Assembly: GCA_030077755.1 (NCBI GenBank)
Contig: JAQJZZ010000011.1
Location: 2,976,001 to 3,040,000, forward strand
Length of the DNA: 64,000 bases
Direction of reading: 5' to 3'
Origin: Filosporella fistucella
Lineage: Eukaryota > Ascomycota > Leotiomycetes > Helotiales
Under the pieces are notes generated by a model, which saw nothing but the letters and a program-made list of their open reading frames with translations, searched no databases and was not told the DNA's origin. A program made the position numbers and the translations under genes. Below are positions 22,051 to 32,407 of the stretch, piece after piece. Position 1 is the stretch's first letter; each line of letters opens with the position of its first letter.

Positions 22051-24068
22051 ATGGCACCTTTACTAGAAGCCGTCAGCTTGCCCATCATTGAGTCCGGACT
22101 TCGAAAGAATGAGAAATCCCCCCTTTCAACTGAGATTACTTCGACTGAGGTAGAGGTCAAAAGTGGGCACGTTACACCTCCAGCATATGAACTGCAATTA
22201 CCTGCTTCGAATGGGAGTAGTGTAGCGTTGGCTGAAGCAGAGATAAAGAGCTTAGCGGCAAATAACGGTCCTACTGATGAGTACAAATATATTCCTAGGA
22301 GAACATTCCAGCTTGAAGAGCATGCCATTGATGTAGTCAACAAGCTTCGTGTAAGTTTCTCATAATTAAACTAGATATTCTATCTCACAAGCCCCAGGTT
22401 GCAGTCATAGGAGCTGGGCTTTCCGGAATCACAGCTGGAATCCTTCTCCCAGTGAAAGTGCCAGGGATCGAACTTACAATTTACGACAAGAATTCAGAAG
22501 TGGGCGGTACCTGGTACGAAAACATATATCCTGGTGTCCGTTGCGACATTCCAGCAAATGTGTACCAATCCACTTTCGAGCCCAACACACAGTGGTCTGA
22601 AGAATATGCTCAAGGAGCAGAGATCTTGGCGTACTGGAAAAATGTTGCGAAGAAATATGACGTGTATAAATACCTTAAACTGCAACATCAAGTCACGTCA
22701 GCGACATGGAATGAGGAGACAGGGAAATGGACCATTGGAACAAAAAATTTGGCAAGTGGTGAGAAGAAAGAGGAGGAATTCAATGTAGTCATCAATGCCA
22801 TCGGTCGATTCAATGCCTGGAAGCTACCAAATTATCCCGGTATCAAAGACTACCAAGGTCATCTCCGCCATTCTTCCGCCTGGGATCCGAATTTCGATCC
22901 TGTTGGCAAGACAGTAGCAGTCATCGGAAATGGGGCTAGTGGTATTCAACTTGTTCCCAATCTGCAAAAAGTGGTCAAACATCTTGATCACTACGCGCGA
23001 AGCAAGACATGGATCGCTGGTACTTTTGGCGGGGAAGGAGAAGGTCGTCGACTGGAACCTAATTACTATGCCGCTGAGCTACTCAGATCGTTCGAAGAGG
23101 ATCCAGAGAAATACTTTTTGTTCAGGAAGGAATTAGAAGGAAAATTCTACAATCGATTCAAGACTCTGTTTAAAGACACGGATGCCAACAATGATATCAG
23201 GGAAGAATTCAAGAAGCTGATGGCTGAGCGATTAAAGAAAAAGCCGGAGCTTCTAGATGAAATCATCCCAGATTTTTCACCAAACTGTCGACGGCTCACA
23301 CCTGGTCCCGGATATCTCGAAGCACTTACAGAAGCTAACGTCTCTTTCATCCGAACACCCATCTCCCATTTTACCAGCACAGGAATCGTCACGACCGATG
23401 GTATCGAGCGTCCAGTCGACGCAGTAATATGTTCCACAGGCGCAAACATCGACATGAAACCTCCGTTCCCCATCACTGCCAACGGCAAAACACTTCAATC
23501 AGCATGGGATCCCGATCCATTAACCTACCTCGGTTTCGCAGCTCCAAATTTTCCAAATCTGTTGTTCATTCAAGGTCCGAATGCAGCTGGCCACTCAGGA
23601 ACAGTCCCAAATCAGGTAGAGACGCAGATAACATATATCGCTAAGCTCCTCCGTAAAGTCTCTACACAAGGCATCAAATCATTTTCTCCTAGCCAGGCAG
23701 CAACAGACGATTTTACCGCGTACGCAGACTCCTTTTTCCCACGCACAGTATTCAGTGAACACTGTAGCAGCTGGGCTAATGGTGGACGTCCCGGCGGGAG
23801 GATTCATGGCCATTGGCCTGGAAGTGCAAGTCATGTCAATTTTGTGAGGAAGGATCCGAGGTGGGAAGATTGGGAGTGGAGGTATAAGAGTGAGACGGGG
23901 AATAGGTTTGCGTGGTTGGGAAATGGGTGGACTGTTAAGGAGGAAAGAGGAGAGGGGGATTTGACGCCGTATTTGAAGAGAGGCAAGGTGGATTTGAGAG
24001 CTTATCATGAGGAGTGGTTTGAGGGATTGGAGGCGGTGGTGGAGAAGGGTGGGGAGAAAGTGGTATAG
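22051..24068 (+). CDS. FAD-dependent Baeyer-Villiger monooxygenase
   Basis: Two exons (22051-22350, 22398-24068), 656 residues. A ~95-residue N-terminal extension precedes the first Rossmann fold (VAVIGAGLSGITAG), followed by EVGGTWYENIYPGVRCDIPA, the hallmark of this class. The Baeyer-Villiger fingerprint is present as YQGHLRHSSAW near residue 250, just before the second, NADPH-binding Rossmann motif (VAVIGNGASGIQ). Enzymes of this class insert oxygen next to a ketone to give esters or lactones. The C-terminal part (GPNAAGHSG, HWPGSASHVNF) is family-typical. With the neighbouring FMN monooxygenase, transporter and P450 it may act in one catabolic or secondary-metabolite route, which is inference. 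Confidence 0.94.
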
Positions 24069-25172
24069 AAGTTGAAGAAAATTACTTTATAGTGAGACTA
24101 TAGGTTTTGACAAGATCCAATTAATCGTATTAAACCTGCAAAATCGTGAAAAGACGTGTTGTCACGCAAAATTGAATCCACAATTGCAAGTGCAAATTGT
24201 GGTCTTATATAGCCAACTCTGCCAAGTACCCTATTCCGTGACACATCTATTTTGCAACTATGGTACAATAGTAGCAGGAGTGGTATATCTTATTAAGAGG
24301 GCGGTATTATCGTTGCACCACTGTTGCGCAACTATAGAAGGGCGATTGTACCGGCAGCTATAGTTACATTGGATTTTCATACTCGTTGTGATCGCAAATG
24401 CTTGAGGTCCCATTAGAAGCTAGAGACACATACAACAACAAATCTTCGCTCTTCGTGCTTTGATAGCATCGTTTGTATATATAGGGGTATACTTATTTAT
24501 GATTCCTTCGTTATAAAACCGACCTTAATCCACCTAATATGAAGTTCGCCTCCCTTCCCACAACCCAAAATTCAATGAATCCAAAATCACAAAATGAACA
24601 ATATCTCAACACCAACCTCCTCTCTCGATAATCCTATAGTACAAGAGTTGTATTTATACGTAAGGCAACTTTTTCGTCGCTCGAAAATTCTCATAACGGT
24701 TTGCTGATGGGTTATGAGGTAACGGGATACGTGAAAAGTTATGTGGTTTCCAACTTGTTGTGCGCAAGACTCTCGTACCATGTTGCGACGTGCAACAAAG
24801 GTTTTTGGCAATCTATAGGTACCATACTTTAGGAGGATAAGAGGGGTTCCCCGAGTAGGTGTGTCTAATAAACTTTGAAACAAATATGTACCATAGGTAC
24901 AACTTTCATTCGAATCGCACACTCTAGATGATCTATATTCTCGGGTATATGCATAATTCCAAAAAGTCCCTCCAACACCAGAAATCGACATGGTCCTCCC
25001 ATCTGCAAAATTTGCTTCTAGCATGTAATCCAAACCATCTATATCTCTTTCCATAAACCCTCATTCCTCATTTCTTCTCCCTGCGGTACGGCATCCTTCC
25101 CATCCATATCCTCTCATTTCTCCCCCCGCTTCCCCCGCCATCTCCACTGTTCTTATCCACATCTCTTTCCTC
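24069..25172. other. intergenic, AT-rich
   Basis: No gene I can support. A small inverted repeat with CCACAATT and AAATTGTGG arms lies near 24178-24203. A 155-codon minus-strand frame (24587-25054) shows no domain or signal and is treated as chance. Confidence 0.45.
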
Positions 25173-26435
25173 CTATGCATGCAACCAGCTCTGGTCCCTC
25201 TGCCCAGTCAACTGCTCACTACTCGCAAATTCCCTCCCATCTCCAATTTGTGCCTCTTCATTCATATTCTTCATTTCAAACCCCATTCCTTTCCCCTCCA
25301 ATTTTGACTGTCTTGATCCAGAGCTTTGCGTTTCGTGTTGCTTGCTACGTATATACGGTGCCGCAGAGCCGATCGTTCGAGTATTGTAGTTGGAATCTGG
25401 TTTGCCTTTGATGAGGCTTTTGAGAGAGGGGAGGGCGCCGACGACGACGGCTGGAGATTTGCGCGTTAGTTTAATCATAAAGATATACTCATGTTTGAAG
25501 ACAAGAAAGAGGGTTTTGCGAAGAGGTGTACGTACCGATCGCAGCCTCTAAGATCGACCACAACGAGATACTAACATTCAGATTCGAGTTTCCAGTCGAA
25601 AGTGATATGTAGATCTCGTTGACTCGAAGAATGGAGAAAATGATAATTAGGTGACCAAGAGTAAAGATAAACCCCACACCAATCTTCTGTTTGAAACTGA
25701 TGTGAAGGCCGATGAGAAGCTTGATAGGAAGCACCATGAGCAGGATATCGGTGAAGATGTCTAGTCCCGTCGTAACAGCCACGAAACGAATGCCATTTTC
25801 GGATGGACATGAGCCTGTGAAACATACATTAAACTAAATTTGGAAAGAGAAGAACTAATTTACCTTGAAGATCCAGCTCGAATCGTCTAGACAGTGGTAG
25901 ACATTCCAGGAAGTTGGAAAGTATGCATGCGATATATGCAGCGATACATGTAACTGTAACAACCCACCACCACCTCATATATCCTTGCAGGGCATAAAAT
26001 AGTCTTCGATAGAACATTAACAACGATCCTTTGATGACCCAAAGACACGTCCAAAACATAAAAATGAAAATAAATTGCATCTTCGCTTGGTATCGCGAAT
26101 CATCACTTATCTCATGAACAAATGTCTTTTCCGCCGGGTCACCTTCAGGTGGAGCAGCTGCTTGCAGAGCATATATTGTATTGCGTTGCAACTCATTCAA
26201 TACCGCAAGTATAGTCAGACAGATCATGCCGGCTAGCTGCCACGCATCGTCCCAGAAGAGTCGTCCTAGGTGGTGATAGCGTACGGCGAAACGTATAAGT
26301 GTAAGTAGAAGACCTGTTCCCCACATGAACCAGTTCAGTAGCTATGAATGTTAGTTATTTGAGCCTCGGTTAGTGACATTCAAGGCTTACGGTGTATTGT
26401 TGGAAGTTCAAATCTTCGACATCTGTGAAAGCCAT
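25173..26435 (-). CDS. PTH11-like seven-helix membrane protein (rhodopsin domain)
   Basis: Four exons on the minus strand (26435-26391, 26341-25864, 25814-25536, 25450-25173), 359 residues in phase. The fungal rhodopsin-like domain is recognisable: LFWDDAWQLAGM after helix 1-2, a long loop, WVIKGSLLMFYRRLF, WVVTVTCIAAYIACILSNFLECLPLSRRF, then TGLDIFTDILLMVLPIKLL and a final helix pair. There is no N-terminal CFEM domain, and the cytoplasmic tail (about 90 residues) is polar and charged. These proteins are GPCR-like receptors or membrane sensors in filamentous ascomycetes. The four introns boundaries carry good donors (GTAAGC, GTAAAT, GTACGT) and acceptors. Confidence 0.9.
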
Positions 26436-27688
26436 CGTGCAGCTACTGGCTGATGTAAGTCTGTCGTTACACAGAGTTACCACGGGCGTTTTGTGATGTA
26501 CGCCCAAGCATATATGAAAGAGACGGGAAGAGGGAAAAGGTTGGATGACAGGAGATGGAATGGTATGATCTTTTCTTTAGGAAAGATAATTATCTGTTTG
26601 GCCCGCCATACTCGCCGCGGTTCGAAAGAAGGAAGTTTGCAATCCGCAGCTGAAGCATAATTGCAGGGGGCGATATCGCGACTTCGGAAAGCCTGAACAG
26701 ACTGCAGAACTGTTGGTCCAGGCCGGTATGAAATGTTTTCTTCTGTTCAGGAAGTTAGGAGGATGGACTTGGCAGACTGTTTCAACGGGGAAAAAGACTG
26801 AAAATGTATTGATGATTACTTACCAGTAAGGGCCATATGGCAGCCATCGAAGTGTACAAACGTTGCCCATTGGCAATTTTACTGACAGTCGTGTCCAAAG
26901 ACACGGGGAAGTGGACTGCAAAATTAATAAACATGGGGTGACTCTTCTGCAAGTTAGAACCCATCGTAGCCGAGCCCTGTTACTATTACTACCGATTTTC
27001 TCTATTTAATATCTGCTCGGACATAAAAAGGAGAAGAAGCAAAGCATATCAGAAAAGGTGCTCAAAAACAACGCGCCAAGAAAGTTCGGGGACCAGAACA
27101 ATCTATAAGCGGACAGACCATACGGTTTCTGTCATGTCCGCCCCTCGATAAACAAATTTAAAGCTCTAGATTGGAGAACCAAAAAGTGTGTGTGGGACCT
27201 TACAGGCTTGAGGAAACGTGAAAGCAAAAGGAAAATACCAAGTCGCATGATCTGAGATTCCAGCCGACAAGCGTTGGATGCAGGAACCTGGGTATTGGGA
27301 TTTTAGTGGCTGGCGCCATTGCGTCCCTGCAAGTTTTGAAGGAATCAGATAAGATTATGGAGCGTTTCTGTTGTAAAAAGCAAAAATGCGGACGAAATAT
27401 ATCCGAACACCACAAAAGTGCCAATAACACGTGATGGAATCCGACGGTGCTAGCGCTGTCTCACCAGCTTAGGGAACTTTGTAAAATGGAGTAGCTAAAT
27501 GACGTTGAAATCATTATTGGACAATGGTAGTTGGGCATAAAAGCGATACCTTCCCAAGCACTGTATCACATGACATAACATCGACAGCTCGAACATACGT
27601 CATGCTAGTCCAGGCAGGGTACAACTGACAACAGCAAAGAAAACATCCACATGTTTTCGAGGTAAAAGTAAAGAAGACATATACGGAA
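26436..27688. other. intergenic, no gene seen
   Basis: A 1.25-kb spacer between the PTH11-like gene and the pseudogene. Short minus-strand frames near 26782-26964 and 27200-27430 lack recognisable features. Confidence 0.45.
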
Positions 27689-28420
27689 ATGGCAGTTCAT
27701 ATTTGGTTTGCGTTGGCAATCAGCCAAGTGATATCTTTAAGCATAGCGTCAGTCCACTTGCCGCCTCTTCTTGGCTCATGCTCGGTGGGAACTCGTCAGT
27801 TGGAAGTGATTGATCATGGACGTCTAGACCCATATGCCCTATACCTCAGCAGCGGACGCCAATACTCCAGATATGGTATCCTTTATTAAGCAATGATACC
27901 CAATTGTCGTCTTCATGGCTTCCACCAAATGCTACAAAATACGTCGAGGATCAGCTCCAGCTCCGAGCCAGGAAACTTGCCGAGTTAGAGACCCAGACAT
28001 TTGTCAATGGCACTGCAATATTTCCGTTGGCAAAAGATGGAACGACATCGATAATGGTATTTTCGCCCTTGTTGCTTATTATTCAGGGTTTCTTGCCCCT
28101 TTGGCCTCGACTGGATACACAATTGTTGGGATAGATTATCTATATGACTCGTCACCGATGGAGCGACTGTACGGAGAAGTAATATTACACGCAAATACTA
28201 CAGACGATATCAGCTTTGCTGCGAAATTTCGACGGGACGTTTTGATTTGACTGGCGGGAATAATGACGCCTTAGACTATTTGCAGCTGGCTATCGAAAAA
28301 TGAGGTATGCGAGCAGAGAATATCGTCGAATATCACACTTGGTGTATTTGGCCATAGTCTAGTAGGAGATTCTGCCAACCTGGCGATGCAAGATAACATG
28401 ACCATGTTTGAACAAGGCCC
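27689..28420 (+). pseudogene. decayed PAF-acetylhydrolase-like lipase
   Basis: Pieces of a platelet-activating-factor acetylhydrolase-like secreted esterase lie in order but in different frames. A signal-peptide start with HLPPLLGSCSVGTRQLEV, HGRLDPYA (27689-27889) ends in a stop. SSWLPPNATKYVEDQL to ASIMVFSP-like sequence (27904-28134) is in a second frame. ASTGYTIVGIDYLYDSS follows in a third frame (about 28100-28250) and ends in a stop. GVFGHSLVGDSANLAM, the altered nucleophile elbow, lies near 28340-28390. Family members read GHSLGG here. No set of introns that I can see joins these parts, and the 3' half of the gene is missing. The fragment runs into the tail of the 2EXR gene on the other strand. 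Confidence 0.7.
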
Positions 28421-28426
28421 CACCCC

Positions 28427-29422
28427 TCAAGTATTGCATGGTACCAGATATCTATCCCACTGTTTTTCAGTCATCATTTTGACTGCTGGTACTTTCCATT
28501 CTAGACGGTGAGACCGCTTGATGTTGGTGAGCCCTGCGTGAATTCGTTCCCCGGCCTGCCCCGATACATTTTCCGGGTTCAAGTTCCGAAGGAGGCTGTA
28601 TTGTGGGCTTTGCAAATCGAAAGTATTGTCTGGCAACAGGTTCTTGAGGCTATCGAATCCAGTGAGCCATTCGTTGCTCCCATTATGTATTCCAGAAACT
28701 GCCGGACGACGGTCTCCTGCAATGGCACCCATTATGTAGCCTCTGACTGGTATCTGGCTCCCACCGAGTGATAAGTTCTGTATTTTCGCAGCATGCTCTT
28801 TAGCAAAGGTTCTTATGAGGCCGAGAGGATCGATAGGCATATGCTCCGATTCGATTATGCCAGGTCTTCTCATCGTATCAACTACTATGACATCTCTTTC
28901 GAAGTCCACCCATATCTGTTTCGTCCCTATTCTGCGCTGTTTCCATTCTCTATCAGAAGCTATCCACCGCACTTTCCAACCTTTCTCATGCAGAAAGAAG
29001 TCTGGCGCAACATCCACATCAACTCGACCAAACGCAGGTTCATATCTTTTTAATGCGAGTTGCCTGCTTTCGTGGCACACGTATAAAGCCGCCGGCGGTG
29101 CAGAACTTGGTTCGAACGGAAGAGTCCCCATGCGACCATCTTCCCTTCCACCTCTCGTGGCAAGTCTGCGTGCATAATCTTGAAATATAACTGATGGGTA
29201 CGTCGAAGCCACTGTGCAATGAAAGGCCACTGATATAGTTCTGTTTGACTTCGCCTCCTCCCCATTCTTATCTATAGCTGGTGGCGTAACATGCTGGTGG
29301 ATGTAGAGGCATAGGATACGAGGCTGGAAAGTATATAGCCAGATCTGCTGGCGTAGTTCAAAGGGGAGACTCGAAAATGAGGTGGGAATTCGTGAAAGCT
29401 CTTCCACTTGATCGTGGTTCAT
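28427..29422 (-). CDS. 2EXR domain protein
   Basis: Single exon, 331 residues, ATG 29422. The N-terminal 2EXR motif is clear: SFSSLPFELRQQIWLYTFQPRIL (residues about 14-36), followed by LYVCHESRQLALKRYEPAF, the second landmark of this abundant Pezizomycotina family. The remainder is unremarkable (DFERDVIVVDTM, EHAAKIQNLSLGG). The molecular function of 2EXR proteins is unknown; they are often near HET genes and effector-like loci. The next intact gene on the other strand is a HET protein. The 3' end overlaps or abuts the relic esterase on the opposite strand. Confidence 0.88.
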   Translation of the reverse strand: MNHDQVEELSRIPTSFSSLPFELRQQIWLYTFQPRILCLYIHQHVTPPAIDKNGEEAKSNRTISVAFHCTVASTYPSVIFQDYARRLATRGGREDGRMGTLPFEPSSAPPAALYVCHESRQLALKRYEPAFGRVDVDVAPDFFLHEKGWKVRWIASDREWKQRRIGTKQIWVDFERDVIVVDTMRRPGIIESEHMPIDPLGLIRTFAKEHAAKIQNLSLGGSQIPVRGYIMGAIAGDRRPAVSGIHNGSNEWLTGFDSLKNLLPDNTFDLQSPQYSLLRNLNPENVSGQAGERIHAGLTNIKRSHRLEWKVPAVKMMTEKQWDRYLVPCNT

Positions 29423-30227
29423 GGTGAGATGTGGGCGAGGCTGGGCGATAAGAAACAGGTGTCAGCCTTGTGGTTTTAGTTGTCAAATGTCGAAAGGATA
29501 TTAATAATGAGGAAGCTAGACAGAGTAAGGAATGTAGCGAATATAACAGAATACCTGATTCAGGCTCGACGTGCAAAATCAGTACTTTGTTGGGAATTGT
29601 GCATTACATCGAAGTTGGGACGAATGGCGGCGGGAAGTCCCTTGAGCTCGAGGACGTGGTCAAGAACAGGTCGGATAAACCTCGGGCCGAAAGGAATGTA
29701 TTGTTAAGGACAACCTCTGCCAGATTCCTACATATACATATATGTTCTGGAAGCTCTTCGATGTTTTAACTTCCTCCACCGTTCGAAAATTATCCCCTTC
29801 TGGCATTTGGGGCTTCTTTTGGACTCCTCTTTAGTCTAGCCTCGTTCCCTGGCAAGTTGTGGGCACCCCGAAATGTATTAACAGACAGCATCGAAAAGAT
29901 ATCCTAGAGATATGTACAGGGTGTCCAAGAATGATATTAATGGACAGCCCTTTCAGTTGTGAGGACAGCCGTTGCCAATCATATCTCGCTCATTCAATAT
30001 GCTGTACTATTTCGCGATTACTTGTCATTGGATGAAGGCATTGCTCATGCACGCCACGCGAGTCTTCCTCTATCCCGGTTGAGGCATCAAGATGATGTTG
30101 CAGATATCCTTCACTTTCTGTTACCGGCTGGTATATATCACCTCTTTGATGTTATCGTGCTTTAACTTTGATACTTGTCCTATTCAGCGATTGCAAACCA
30201 TCTACTCGAGTCATCCAGCTACCTAGG
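29423..30227. promoter_or_regulatory. divergent spacer between 2EXR and HET genes
   Basis: An 805-bp spacer upstream of both genes. A small imperfect inverted repeat (GGGTGTCCA and TGGACAGCC arms) lies near 29920-29948. No gene seen. Confidence 0.4.
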
Positions 30228-32407
30228 ATGGCCGCCCCGAACCTGCCCCCGATAAATCCAAGTTGCTCGATCTGTCACAACCTGGACAAGGCAGAGCTTT
30301 CCAAGGAAGTTAATATTGAGTTATATGGGAATAAGGAGTTTGAATTTAGCGCAGAATCCGAGTGCTTGGCATGCAAAATAATTCGCGATGGAATTGTGAG
30401 CTTTTTACGTTCCACTGAATACTTCCCTACAGTCATTCTCCGTCTGAATAACAGCTGGGAAAGTGTACCGAACAGATCTGGCACCGTACTCACCGTTGAT
30501 ATTCGTCGCACTAAATGGGATGAGTGGAAACCCGATGATGTGAGGCCACGCTGGGACAACAATACTGGGGGTGGTCTTGGTCTGGAATTCTATACACCGC
30601 CGGGTAGGTTATGTGCAATTAATTGTAGCAAGCATGCTACACTGGCTAAGTACTATCTACAGGCAAACCATCAATATGGGAAGTCATACCAGAATGTCCG
30701 GAGCCTGCCCATGACAGCACGTCTGATCTCGCCATGACAAGAGCTAGGGAATGGTTGAATACGTGCACCAAGCGGCACAAGACTTGCAGTCAGACGGACA
30801 CAGATATGCCAACCAGAGTCATCTTTGTTGGAGACGATAACAATCCGCCACGCCTCGTAACAACAAATGGAAAGCGTGGTCAGTATGTCGCCCTCACTTG
30901 GTCCTGGGGTAGCGAGCCGGCTTTGGTTACAACGAAGGTGTCTATATACGATCACGAAATCGAAATCCCATGGTCGCATTTGCCACCGTTGTTCATAGAT
31001 GCCGCCCTCGTGACTAGGAAACTTGGCATTGATTATCTATGGATTGATGCACTATGTATTATTCAAGATTCGGACGACGACTGGAGAAAAGAAGCTTCAA
31101 AAATGACCCAGGTTTACGGCAATGCTCATCTTACCATTGCCGCAGACGCGTGCTGTAATGCGTTTCATAGTTTATCTGGGACCGGGGCTTTTCGAAACCT
31201 ATTTGTCTCAAAAGCATACTTGAGAGGAGATGGTCAATTGCGAAATCTCCTTCGCTCAAAATTCAAGTTTCCTTGCCCAGGCGTCAATGGCGACATGACA
31301 ACAATCGGAGTCAGGCTAAGTCCAGAAGCCGATTCATCAGGGTGTCATGCAGGAATGTTTGCTCCTAAAAGCGTGCTGAAAAGCCGAGGCTGGTGTCTCC
31401 AAGAGCATTTATTGTCTAGGAGGTTGCTTCACTTTGGAGCGGCTGAAATGTCCTGGCAATGCATGGAAATGCACAGTTGCGAATGTCATCAGGATCCAAT
31501 CCCATCCGATTCGGACTCAATGACTATAGATGTGGCCGACACCCGAAAGGCTTTCCTGGACTCCAATACAAAGAGCTCACTTCAGACTTGGCTATCTGTC
31601 GTCGAGGAATTTACAAGTCGATCTCTTAGCCACCCAAAAGATAGGCTGCCAGCTTTGGAAGGACTTGCAAACCTGATGGCAACTTCAGGTCATACTTCGA
31701 AGGCTGGAGCTAGTATAAAGCCGCTCAGGCTGGCAGGAATGTGGCAATCAACTATTGAACAGGAGCTTGCTTGGTATGTGAAGCCACCTTGTGGTAAGTG
31801 GAGGCCCCGAGGGGTCTTTAAAGAGAGCATTCGAACCAGCTCGTCATGTACTTGGAGTTGGGCATCGGTCACTGGGGCAGTTCGATTTGTCAGTGAGGTT
31901 CGATTCGATATTATCTTTGCGTCCGAACCCGAAAGTAATACCAGTGACCGCGACCTCATGATGAATCCATCATATCTGCATGTCAGAGGTAAGTTATGGA
32001 GGAGAATTCATTTAATTCAAGCAGGCAAGATGAACCAGACAATGTTAAGTCTGTTATGGGTTCAAAATTGTCCTATGTACGAAGCTGGAACTCACCATTT
32101 CCCTCGTGACGACCCCCGGCGCCTAACCAACGACATTTGGCACCCAGTAATACTGGACGTCTGGAATGACAAGGTTGCCATTGGAGACGTGTATTCTGCT
32201 TTGGAGCCCTCCGGCGGGGCTGGATGGGCATTGCTTCTGAAGGAAGCACCTGAAGACTCACCAGGCCCAACCAACTACGCCAAATTCCAGCGAGTGGGTG
32301 TCATATGCCACAATGAAATTATGCGATCGATGGGGATTGGTATGGTTAAAACTGACAGGAGGTTCAAGGGGCCAGATATCAAGGAGGAAACGGTCATACT
32401 CGTGTAG
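30228..32407 (+). CDS. HET domain protein (heterokaryon incompatibility)
   Basis: Two exons (30228-30603, 30663-32407), 706 residues; the 59-nt intron has a GTAGGT donor. The N-terminus carries CSICHNLDK and CLACKIIRDG cysteine pairs, common in front of fungal HET domains. The HET core is unmistakable: YVALTWSWG, then LGIDYLWIDALCIIQDSDDDW and ASKMTQVYGNAHLTIAA. Next come SRGWCLQEHLLSRRLLHFG and a long C-terminal half with CTWSWASVTGAV and a late KTDRRFKGPDIKEETVILV. HET proteins trigger allorecognition or immunity-like cell death in ascomycetes. The start ATG lies in AGGATGG context and no upstream signal peptide is present, so it is cytosolic. Confidence 0.95.

Noticed and set aside
24587..25054. 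155-codon minus-strand open frame
   Set aside because: ATG start, but the product is featureless, the region is AT-rich spacer, and no family or splice context supports it.
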